Below are positions 1 to 16,621 of a stretch of DNA of 16,621 nucleotides, one piece after another. The position numbers were made by a program, and so were the translations under genes. Below the pieces are notes generated by a model that was not told where the DNA came from, did no database searches, and saw only the letters and a list, made by a program, of their open reading frames with translations. Within the stretch, counting starts at the first letter, position 1; every line of letters begins with the position of its first letter. The DNA lies in contig LT636091.1 in the NCBI GenBank assembly GCA_900128565.1, forward strand, positions 1-16,621. Reading direction: 5' to 3'. This DNA comes from Stramenopiles sp. TOSAG23-6 (Eukaryota; Sar).

Positions 1-92
1 GTGTTTAGTGTGTATTTAACCATTTAAGTATGAGCCGGTAATATTATAATATATATTGTGTGAGTACTTGCCATGTTTGTTCCATTTGTAGT

Positions 93-240
93 AGAAGTGT
101 TTTCAAAACACTTCTTTCATAAATATTTTTTTTCGTTACAAAATTTCGTACTTATTTTTTCAAAAATGACGTCATTTTTTCAATCGGAAAGCTATTTTTT
201 TGATACCGTATACTTTCAGAAGTGTTTTTAAAACACTTCT
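93..240. promoter_or_regulatory. Paired 23-bp palindromes flanking a CRE-type palindrome
   Basis: Two almost identical perfect palindromes occur at 93-115 and 218-240. Each has arms AGAAGTGTTTT and AAAACACTTCT around one central base (C in the first, T in the second), and their centres are 125 bp apart. Roughly midway lies an 18-bp perfect palindrome at 162-179, with TGACGTCA (the bZIP/CRE core) at 167-174. The second 23-mer ends 15 bp before the ATG at 256, so the unit sits where a promoter or 5' UTR would be. It could be paired binding sites for a dimeric regulator, transcribed hairpins, or a small MITE of about 148 bp bounded by self-complementary ends. I see no clear target-site duplication. 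Confidence 0.55.
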
Positions 241-255
241 TAACACAACAACAGT

Positions 256-921
256 ATGAAGTACTTTATGATTCTTATGTTATTGTTTTGTGTGTGTTGG
301 TTTAATGCTTCCGCACAACCAATTCATAATGGCTCAAATTGCAGTTCCGATGATGACACATCATCAGATTATTTCCCAGATTCAGTTTCAGAAAATGAAA
401 CAGAAAGTAATTCAGAAATGACTATGGACATGGACGAAGATGTGGTTATTGAAGATGAAACAAGTCGTTTTGAAGAGTATGCCGCAATATGTGAAAGAAC
501 ACCATATCTTTATTATTATTATAATCCGTTAACAAGAAGAAAGCCAGTTATTGAATTCAAAGTAAACAGAAATGGTGAAACTATTTCCTTCCGCTTCAAT
601 CCAAATAGAAGAGGAATGGAAAATGCACTTCGGACAAGAAATATATTCCAATTGAACGGACGAGATGCTGCAGAGCAGCATTATATGAGAGTGTATCCTC
701 AGGGAAGAAGATTTGAACACCAAACTATGAATCCATTGCCGCAATCTTGTGTCTTGAGAAGACGAAATACGATTATCGCAATTGTCGATGACGCAAGTCC
801 ACAATACTATATAATAAAAACACAAACACGTACAATAGCAACATATCAACGTAATCTCAAATCATATACCAATAACTTCAAACGAACAAAAACACAAAAA
901 CGTATTTACAACAAAAAATAA
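256..921 (+). CDS. Small secreted protein of unknown function
   Basis: A 221-residue intronless ORF whose family I do not recognise. The N-terminus looks like a signal peptide: K2, a hydrophobic core at about 4-16, and a small-residue cleavage context Ala-Ser-Ala just before Gln21. Potential N-glycosylation sequons lie at N25, N28 and N47. Residues 30-70 are rich in Asp, Glu and Ser, with Met-Asp repeats. Residues 80-175 look folded, with a Tyr run at 85-89 and an Arg/Asn-rich stretch. The tail from about 188 is strongly basic (Thr/Lys/Arg/Asn), giving a charge-polarised protein. There are no membrane segments after the signal. The TAA stop overlaps an AATAAA at 917-922. It lies upstream of, and co-oriented with, the thioesterase gene, but about 570 bp of spacer argues for separate transcription. 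A secreted or surface role is inferred from the leader only. Confidence 0.7.
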   Translation: MKYFMILMLLFCVCWFNASAQPIHNGSNCSSDDDTSSDYFPDSVSENETESNSEMTMDMDEDVVIEDETSRFEEYAAICERTPYLYYYYNPLTRRKPVIEFKVNRNGETISFRFNPNRRGMENALRTRNIFQLNGRDAAEQHYMRVYPQGRRFEHQTMNPLPQSCVLRRRNTIIAIVDDASPQYYIIKTQTRTIATYQRNLKSYTNNFKRTKTQKRIYNKK

Positions 922-1487
922 AACACATTTACAAACCAAATTTACATTAAACTACTACGTATTTTCAACATCACAAACGTACTTGTTGTAATATTTTCTT
1001 CATATATATATATATATATCATTGTATACGTCCAAAATAAACTATATATACATACCTATTCTTATCTATACTTCAATGTATAACATTCTACACAACCTTT
1101 TAATACAACAACACCAACGTACAAACGAATTCAGCAGCTACTACAAACAAAAAAAGTAAAAGACAATTTCACGTATACTCATAATACAATAATACTTTAT
1201 ATTTATCAATGTATCATATAATCAAGGATATATATCATTTATCAATAATAACACACTTCATTCTTGTCACAAAAACCATGTATACATTCTTTACTTGTAA
1301 AAAGTAAAAAATCTTTTATTATATACAGAATTTTAAGCCAACCCCACAGATTCCCCCCCCGCAGCGCGTCTACACGCGGTGCAAAAAAGAGATTTTGACT
1401 CCTGAAGTCAAAAGTCAATTTGCCATTTGTGAACAAGTGTTCCATTTTTTTGGATAAACCAACTTCGGATTATTTCTTCGACAAGCA
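922..1487. other. AT-rich intergenic spacer
   Basis: This spacer between the secreted-protein gene and the thioesterase gene is AT-rich, with a (TA)n run near 1003-1018. No coding signal, tRNA or rRNA is recognisable. The last 130 bp change character: a run of eight C at 1353-1360 and a GC-rich inverted repeat, then a second hairpin (see 1353-1413). These probably belong to the 5' region of the thioesterase gene. An AATAAA-like element at about 1035 could serve the upstream gene. Confidence 0.6.
1353..1413. repeat. C-tract and two adjacent hairpins before the thioesterase gene
   Basis: Eight consecutive C (1353-1360) are followed by an inverted repeat: GCAGCGCGT (1361-1369), a CTAC loop, then ACGCGGTGC (1374-1382), with one G-G mismatch. 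After 10 bp comes a perfect 8-bp hairpin, TTTTGACT (1393-1400), a 5-base loop and AGTCAAAA (1406-1413). The first hairpin is a GC island in very AT-rich DNA. It does not fold as a tRNA. It may be a promoter or 5' UTR element of the gene starting at 1488. Confidence 0.45.
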
Positions 1488-2645
1488 ATGGTTACCACAT
1501 CTCGTTTAATGATTCGCAGTGATGCGAATTTATCTGGAAATATACATGGTGGTACAATCCTGAAAATGATTGAAGAGGCTGCATATGTTGCGTGTGTCAA
1601 ATTTTTGTCAAAGTCCACAACTGCAAAGCAAGATGAAATAAGAGGAGTTTTGCTTGCTGGAATATGGCACGTTGACTTCGACGCCCCAATGTTTGTTGGT
1701 GAGTTATCTCATGTAGAAGCTAGTGTTGTATATACATCTTTGGGCAGTACTATAGATATTGTTGTGAACGTCACTGCAGAGAACCTTCGGACTAAAAGTT
1801 TACGTAAAACAAATACTGCACGGCTTTCGTATGTTCATGTAGATTGTTGTTCACTGAAACCGGTAAAAGTTCCTTCCCTAAATATGACTACGGAATCAAA
1901 GGAAGCAGGAGAGACTCATCATACGAAGAAAAAAGCTCTTCGTTTATCTTTGGAGTATGATTTGCAGAAAATGATGTTCTCAGAAGAAGTTAGCAAATCC
2001 AAAACAACTCTTTGTGAGATAGTAAGTTCACAAGATTGTATCAATGTAGATGTCACAACTCAAGGCCCTTCGACTGTTTTTCTAAACGTGAAAAATCAAC
2101 ATGAAGAATCAAATGATAAAAATCAACATGAAGAATCAAATGATAAAAATCAACATGAAGAATCAAAGGGTCTCGGTATTCTTAGAGGTGGTTTTATTAT
2201 GAAATTGATGGATAATGCAGCTGGTATTGCAGCTTACAAACATTGCAAAACGAATATTGTAACTGCGTGTATTGATCATCTCAACTTTCATGTCCCCATA
2301 TATGCAGGAAACGTCTTACACGTAACATCTGTTCCAATTTTTGCATCCTCTCGTTCTCTTCAAATTTTAGTTGTTGTTATGGCTGAAGACTTGATTACAA
2401 GACGTAAATTCAAGGCAGTCACTGGCATTTTTACATTTGTAAGTTTAGGAGAAAATCGAAATCCTTTGACTATCACACAACTTACTCCTGAAACATTGGA
2501 TGAGAAGACTTTGTATCAATTTGGTAAAGTGCAGTATGAAGTGCAAAAAGAAAAAAGAAGGAAATCAAATGGAGGGAATAATAATAAAAAAAGAAAATCA
2601 GATGAAAAAGAAATGGAAATAGGAAGGAAAGCAAGAAGAGTATAA
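1488..2645 (+). CDS. Double-hotdog acyl-CoA thioesterase, ACOT7/BACH type
   Basis: A 385-residue intronless gene. It is predicted to hydrolyse long-chain acyl-CoA to free fatty acid and CoA, probably in the cytosol. Hotdog domain 1 spans about 10-125 and carries GNIHGGTILKMIEEAA; N18 matches the catalytic Asn of mammalian ACOT7. Hotdog domain 2 spans about 190-345 and carries RGGFIMKLMDNAAG; D242 matches the second catalytic residue. KHCKTNIVTA and the QLTPETLDEK tail are also close to ACOT7. ATG 1488 is the first in frame after a TAA at 1455, and the N-terminus aligns with the animal enzyme, so it is full length. Oddities: three tandem copies of KNQHEESND (residues about 202-226) are inserted just before the second helix motif, His is replaced by Arg in the second HGG motif, and a Lys/Arg-rich tail (about 350-385) resembles a nuclear or nucleic-acid-binding extension. 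Family assignment is firm; substrate is inferred. Confidence 0.93.
   Translation: MVTTSRLMIRSDANLSGNIHGGTILKMIEEAAYVACVKFLSKSTTAKQDEIRGVLLAGIWHVDFDAPMFVGELSHVEASVVYTSLGSTIDIVVNVTAENLRTKSLRKTNTARLSYVHVDCCSLKPVKVPSLNMTTESKEAGETHHTKKKALRLSLEYDLQKMMFSEEVSKSKTTLCEIVSSQDCINVDVTTQGPSTVFLNVKNQHEESNDKNQHEESNDKNQHEESKGLGILRGGFIMKLMDNAAGIAAYKHCKTNIVTACIDHLNFHVPIYAGNVLHVTSVPIFASSRSLQILVVVMAEDLITRRKFKAVTGIFTFVSLGENRNPLTITQLTPETLDEKTLYQFGKVQYEVQKEKRRKSNGGNNNKKRKSDEKEMEIGRKARRV
2091..2167 (+). repeat. 27-bp coding tandem repeat in the thioesterase
   Basis: There are two full copies (2091-2117 and 2118-2144) and a partial third (2145-2167) of a 27-bp unit encoding KNQHEESND. The copies are identical over the compared length, which suggests recent slippage. 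The repeat keeps frame and lengthens a loop at the start of the second hotdog domain. Confidence 0.92.
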
Positions 2646-2811
2646 TATAAAAAAGAATAACAGACTGAAAAGGAAGGATTTTTTTGTAAAATTTGTTAGG
2701 TACGGAATTTCGTACGAAAAAAAAGAAATTCGAAATAGAAAAGCAAAATCAACCCCCATTAATAAAAATGGTTATAACTATTAAATAAACTATCAATACT
2801 ATATATTTTAT
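2646..2811. other. Convergent 3' region with both polyadenylation signals
   Basis: This lies between the thioesterase stop and the FAM227 stop. On the plus strand, AATAAA occurs at 2761-2766 and 2784-2789. On the minus strand, AATAAA at 2812-2807 starts in the last base of the FAM227 TGA stop. The two transcripts probably overlap tail to tail. A minus-strand introner-like core lies inside (see 2665-2753). Confidence 0.55.
2665..2753 (-). repeat. Introner-like element outside coding sequence
   Basis: Read on the minus strand, this contains TTTCGTACGAAATTCCG followed by TACCTAAC (2702-2695) and a T-rich stretch, the same core as in the introns of FAM227 and TOR. A possible donor GTTGAT begins at 2753 and a possible acceptor TTTTCAG ends at 2665, giving an 89-nt GT-AG unit. 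It could be an intron in the FAM227 3' UTR, or a decayed or freely inserted copy of the same element. The core similarity is visible; splicing is a guess. Confidence 0.5.
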
Positions 2812-4379
2812 TCATTTTCTCCGACGTGTCACTAAAAAGTTACTATATGCAGAAACGTCTCGACGGCTTCCTCTCAAAATGACTTTTCTGGATTCTTTTA
2901 ATGCAATTTTCTCCAATTCAGAATTCGCTACATCAGCGGAAATCTCCTTCTCATGCATTTTTTTTTGAATATTATATTCATTTTGCAGTTTTGAATTTTT
3001 CTTCATAAACTTTTCGGTCAAACTTTGATAACTTTCACATCTCCAAGCGGCAATCACACGTAGTTTATTATTTTGTTCGTGTGGTGAATTCTTTTTAGGG
3101 TTAGGAATTGGGTTAGAATCGATTAGATCTTCAGTAAGTTTCACTTGGAGATCATGTATCTTGGAAAAATATTTCAAAAAAAAAATCGTTAGGTACAAAA
3201 TTTCGTACGAAAAAAAAATTAGAAATTGAAAAAAAAATAAAATCGTACATATAGACGTGGCACTCTTGTATATGTAGTATCATTTTCATTCATTTCATTT
3301 GTTTGAATTCCATCTTCTGTTCCTAAATATCGTTGAATAAATTCAGAATTTGATACAAAGATAAGTCGGCGAATTCGCTTGCCTTTTTCCAGTTTTGTAT
3401 TTTTTGTATTTTTGGTAGTTGACTGCAAACTATTTTTTTCTGAATCCAAATTTGTACTATTTATATCATCTTGAATATTTGATTTTCCTGTTGTCATTAC
3501 CTCTCCAGATTTTGGGGATTTAGGGCTATTTGGTGTAATATTGGTACTCTGGTTGCTAATATCAACATCATTCGGCATTCTATCAGCTGGACCTGAACTA
3601 TATTTTTTAGATCTATGTGTCAAAGACCCCGTTCTATTTGTTCTACCAGCTTTATTTAATGATTTGGTACTATTTGTTCTACCAGCTTTATTTAATGATT
3701 TGACCCTCCGACTATTTGCACGAGAACTTTTTTCTCTTCTCTTACGTAGCGCTAATGCTTTTTCCTTCTTTTTTTGTTGAATGCTGTTTTGGAGACGTTT
3801 TTTGATTTGAGCACGTACAACAGGCGGGTATCGATCTAAAGAAGTGAGGGACCCCAACATATCTTCAATATTCCAATATTTCCATAGTTGTTTTGAGGAA
3901 GGAAATCCAAGGATCCAGCTACGTACTTTTGTTGCTATTCGATGCTTAAATGCATCGTCGAATTTCTGTGTCGCGTTAGGAAATCCGATGAAGAAACTAA
4001 TATAAAGTGTCTGTGACATGGAGTCCGAGTACCACGTCAACAACTGATCAATTACTTGGTTATCTGCACCTTGGTCACTAAGTTTTTGTATAGCTACAAC
4101 AAAATTACGTGACATCCGTAATAACATACGGTCATTCATAATGCGGGTTTTTCTATTTGGAATCTCAATATCTTCAAAGTAAATGAACCAAAACGCATCT
4201 TTTTGAATTTTTTCACTTTCTTTTCCACAGAAGAAATCCTTCCATAATTTCCCCCTGGGTTTCGCTGAAACAAGAAAGTACATCAATTTTGGCAAATCAA
4301 CCGCATCTGGTAGTGGAGTGGGATCGTCATTCGAGAATGTAAATTCTCCGTTACTCTCAACTGCAGTGAGTGAAAACAT
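2812..4379 (-). CDS. FAM227 (FWWh) family protein, two exons
   Basis: I join exon 1 (4379-3249, 377 codons) to exon 2 (3153-2812) across a 95-nt phase-0 intron, giving 490 residues. Residues about 25-190 match the FAM227/FWWh domain: LWKDFFCGKESEKIQKDAFW with FWFIYF in place of FWW, then a helix with NFVVAIQKL, QTLYISFFIGFPNATQKFDD, and a VRSWILGF...KQLWKYWN ending. FAM227 proteins occur mainly in ciliated eukaryotes and their biochemical role is unknown, so a flagellar link is inferred. Residues 200-260 are Lys/Arg-rich with two tandem SLNKAGRTN units, and the middle is low-complexity Ser/Asn/Thr. The exon 2 part is mostly charged helix (about 410-470), possibly coiled coil. It is divergent from TOR across 239 bp. 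ATG 4379 is the first Met of the open frame. Confidence 0.8.
3094..3118. repeat. Telomere-like TTAGGG/TTAGG tract inside FAM227 exon 2
   Basis: The plus strand reads TTTAGGGTTAGG, then AATTGGGTTAG. On the coding strand this specifies Asn-Pro-Ile-Pro-Asn-Pro. It resembles the CCTAACCCTAACC tracts in TOR and may be an interstitial telomere-like tract or chance low complexity. Confidence 0.5.
3154..3248 (-). other. FAM227 intron, introner family, GT...AT or AT...AC
   Basis: This 95-nt phase-0 intron runs from 3248 (GTACGATTTT) down to 3154 (GATACAT), between Tyr377 and Asp378. It contains the palindrome TTTCGTACGAAA and TACCTAAC at 3195-3188. There is no AG at the frame-preserving 3' end. Exon and intron both end in AT, so ATGTACG...GATAC gives the same mRNA. 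Confidence 0.75.
3634..3702 (-). repeat. 36-bp coding tandem repeat in FAM227
   Basis: A 33-bp identical block occurs at 3634-3666 and again at 3670-3702, period 36 bp. It encodes tandem SLNKAGRTN units in the basic linker after the FWWh domain. Confidence 0.88.
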
Positions 4380-4618
4380 TTCTATATAAAGTTCTTTGGA
4401 TTAACTGTACCAAGTACTTTATATAAGAAGATACTGTAGACTAGGTGACAAACAGTTACTTTTGACGACTTTGACCGGCAGAATCTCGATGGATTTCGTG
4501 TCAATTTTTTGAGCTTCAAAATTTGATAGCGATAGGCCGGCCAATGATTCAAAGGTTACTATAGGTAGTAGGTATCGTTCAATTTCGCTCTCTTTGCGTA
4601 CTTTTGCGTTACTTCGGG
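4380..4618. promoter_or_regulatory. Divergent promoter region between FAM227 and TOR
   Basis: These 239 bp must hold the 5' ends of both the minus-strand FAM227 gene and the plus-strand TOR gene. Visible elements are TATATAAA at 4383-4390 and TATATAAG near 4420-4428 (TATA-like), the palindrome GGCCGGCC at 4535-4542, and an overlapping CCAAT at 4541-4545. Which elements work for which gene cannot be told from sequence. Confidence 0.5.
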
Positions 4619-15445
<10,827 letters not shown>

Positions 15446-15572
15446 CAAATTAAAAGTTTTATATATATATATATTGGATANGCATTGAAAAATAAAGAGA
15501 TATTTATTCATAGAATTATTCATTGAAGAAATTAAGAATAAATTGTCAAGTTTTAAGACAATCATCAAGGTT
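15446..15572. terminator. Convergent 3' ends of TOR and the SANT gene
   Basis: A plus-strand AATAAA at 15491-15496, 46 nt after the TOR stop, is the likely TOR polyadenylation signal. A minus-strand AATAAA at 15508-15503 could serve the opposing gene. The two signals are only 6 bp apart, so the transcripts probably overlap at their tails. A (TA)n run occupies about 15460-15474, and one undetermined base (N) is at 15481. Confidence 0.6.
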
Positions 15573-16430
15573 TTATGACAATTGATTATAACATAATATT
15601 GCCTTTTGACGAAGGTTCATATTATTTGTGACAATTCGTAACTCTCGACACGCATAATTGATCACATCAGATGTATTACCAACAATTCCAAATTCAAACT
15701 TTATCTTTTCAACACATTGACTTAGAGTTGGTTCATTGTTTTCTTCATCTGAAGAAATTACAATAGCATCATCCCCAATAGCATCAACAGGATCATCTTC
15801 CACTTCCGATTGATTAAATTTTTGAACTTTTGCATGAATTGATCCTGCTGTATAATTCCTTGAATTAGGAAATTCTTTTGACATCATATCTGCCATTGCC
15901 TTATATGTTGGTCTTGGTTTCATTTCACTCAGTTCCTTGAGCTTTGCCAATTCAGCATCACTCCAACAAGTTGCTTTTTTCCTTTTCCTTTTAACACTAG
16001 TTTTATTGTATATATGATATTGAATCGCCCCCTTCAACACATCACATGTATAATTCCTTGAACTAGGAAATTCGTTTGACATCACATCTGCCATAGCCTG
16101 ATATGTTGGTCTGGGGTTCATTTTACACAGTTCCTTGAGCTTTGCCAATTCAGCATTGCTCCAACGATTTCGTAGTTTAATTTTATCAGTTGTTTCATTG
16201 TAAACATGCTTTTGAATTGCTTTCCTAATCCCAACATGTGTATAATTCCTTGAATTAGGAAATTCTTTTGTCATCATATCTGCCATATCAGGATATGTTG
16301 GTCTGGGGTTTATTTCCCACAGTTCCTTGAGCTTTGCTATTTCAGCTTTGCTCAAATTCTTACCCCGCTTCCTCTTCTTACCCCCACCTCTACCCATAGT
16401 AGTAAGATGAAGTGGGTGAGGTTTAGGCAA
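15573..16430 (-). CDS. Triple Myb/SANT-like repeat protein with a probable SUMO-interacting motif
   Basis: A 285-residue intronless ORF. Three near-identical units at residues 26-77, 89-141 and 155-206 share AELAKLKEL, then NPRPTYxAMAD, EFPxSRNYT and a closing helix. Each looks like a three-helix Myb/SANT-like or homeodomain-like DNA-binding unit with the usual aromatic positions partly kept (W90, W156; first unit Leu26). Basic clusters precede them (KKRKRGK at 18-24, KRKRKK at 147-152), consistent with nuclear location. Residues 221-230, DAIVISSDEE, have the hydrophobic-then-acidic form of a SUMO-interacting motif. The C-terminal 50 residues look helical and are unrecognised. Met1 (16430) or Met12 (16397) could start; Met12 begins directly at the basic N-terminus. 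Probably a DNA-binding or chromatin protein, possibly related to transposon-derived SANT proteins; function not known. Confidence 0.75.
   Translation of the reverse strand: MPKPHPLHLTTMGRGGGKKRKRGKNLSKAEIAKLKELWEINPRPTYPDMADMMTKEFPNSRNYTHVGIRKAIQKHVYNETTDKIKLRNRWSNAELAKLKELCKMNPRPTYQAMADVMSNEFPSSRNYTCDVLKGAIQYHIYNKTSVKRKRKKATCWSDAELAKLKELSEMKPRPTYKAMADMMSKEFPNSRNYTAGSIHAKVQKFNQSEVEDDPVDAIGDDAIVISSDEENNEPTLSQCVEKIKFEFGIVGNTSDVINYACRELRIVTNNMNLRQKAILCYNQLS
15845..16345 (-). repeat. Three tandem DNA copies within the SANT gene
   Basis: Blocks of about 110 bp near 15850-15965, 16042-16157 and 16240-16345 are closely similar at nucleotide level, including silent positions (for example TATAATTCCTTGAA and CAGTTCCTTGAGCTTTGC on the plus strand). 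The period is about 195 bp. This points to recent duplication or gene conversion among the repeats. Confidence 0.85.
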
Positions 16431-16621
16431 TATCTTCTAGCTGGTCTGAACGTCTTAAATTGTGTTTCTGTTCACGCAGTGAGTAACAATGTCATGCGCA
16501 CGAGATGACACGGACGTGTCTCTCGAAAATCATCTCAAAAAATCAATGAACAAAAATCTCCGATCTGATCACACGAAATCCTCGATTCAAAATCGAAATG
16601 GAAATGGGTCGCGGTCACATT
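16431..16621. promoter_or_regulatory. Upstream region of the SANT gene
   Basis: About 190 bp with no supported gene. It contains an inverted repeat GACACG-GA-CGTGTC at 16507-16520, extended by GAGA and TCTC with one bulged base, so it can form a hairpin or bind a dimeric factor. It also has GATC-containing repeats near 16562-16569. No TATA element is obvious. The window ends here, so a gene beyond the edge cannot be excluded. Confidence 0.35.

Noticed and set aside
1353-1413. tRNA gene or spliced-leader RNA
   Set aside because: The hairpins do not form a cloverleaf with conserved D- and T-loop bases, and there is no match to a known spliced-leader core.
3634-3702. CRISPR-like or regulatory repeat array
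   Set aside because: There are only two copies with no variable spacer, in frame within FAM227, so it is a coding tandem duplication.
3541-3780. Plus-strand ORF opposite FAM227
   Set aside because: It is the antisense of the basic Ser/Lys linker and its 36-bp repeat. Its hydrophobic composition is a by-product of Lys/Arg codons on the other strand.
15481-15481. Undetermined base as a possible assembly join
   Set aside because: A single N beside a (TA)n run is most simply a base-calling ambiguity. Both flanks read continuously into TOR and the SANT gene 3' regions.

Overview
The window is eukaryotic nuclear DNA: AT-rich, compact, standard stop codons, intron-containing genes with protein families found across eukaryotes. 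It probably comes from a unicellular, flagellate-bearing protist. The flagellate part is inferred from a FAM227-like gene. The lineage cannot be fixed from sequence; a Tudor-like insertion in TOR and a repetitive, atypical intron family favour a non-model protist over a plant, fungus or vertebrate.

Layout. Positions 1-255 hold two near-identical 23-bp palindromes and a central CRE-type palindrome, followed by an intronless gene for a small secreted acidic/basic protein (256-921). After about 570 bp of AT-rich spacer comes an intronless two-hotdog acyl-CoA thioesterase of the ACOT7/BACH type (1488-2645). Convergent to it is a two-exon FAM227 (FWWh) gene on the minus strand (4379-2812). A 239-bp divergent promoter region separates FAM227 from the main gene, a complete TOR kinase (4619-15445, plus strand). 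I assemble TOR as 12 exons and 11 introns giving about 3,147 residues: HEAT repeats with a Tudor-like insertion, FAT, FRB, PI3K-like kinase, a long polar insertion, and a canonical FATC ending in [12 protein letters not shown]. Convergent to TOR is an intronless gene with three Myb/SANT-like repeats and a probable SUMO-interacting motif (16430-15573, minus).

The most notable feature is the introns. The 11 TOR introns and the FAM227 intron resemble one another over their whole length: GTACGTTTTCATCAT-like start, T-rich stretch, a core around CGTACGAAATTTCGTACCTAACG, then TTTTCACAATACAT at the end. They look like copies of one introner family. Homology to TOR shows that most do not end in AG: eight read as GT...AT, or in six of those equally as AT...AC because the exon and the intron both end in AT. 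Only three are clear GT...AG. A further related core lies outside any coding region near 2665-2753. Short telomere-like CCTAAC/CCCTAA tracts also recur in FAM227 and TOR.

The genes are not an operon. TOR is the growth and nutrient kinase, the thioesterase acts in lipid metabolism, FAM227 is a cilium-associated family, and the SANT protein is a putative DNA binder. Their adjacency shows no clear functional link beyond the shared FAM227/TOR promoter region.
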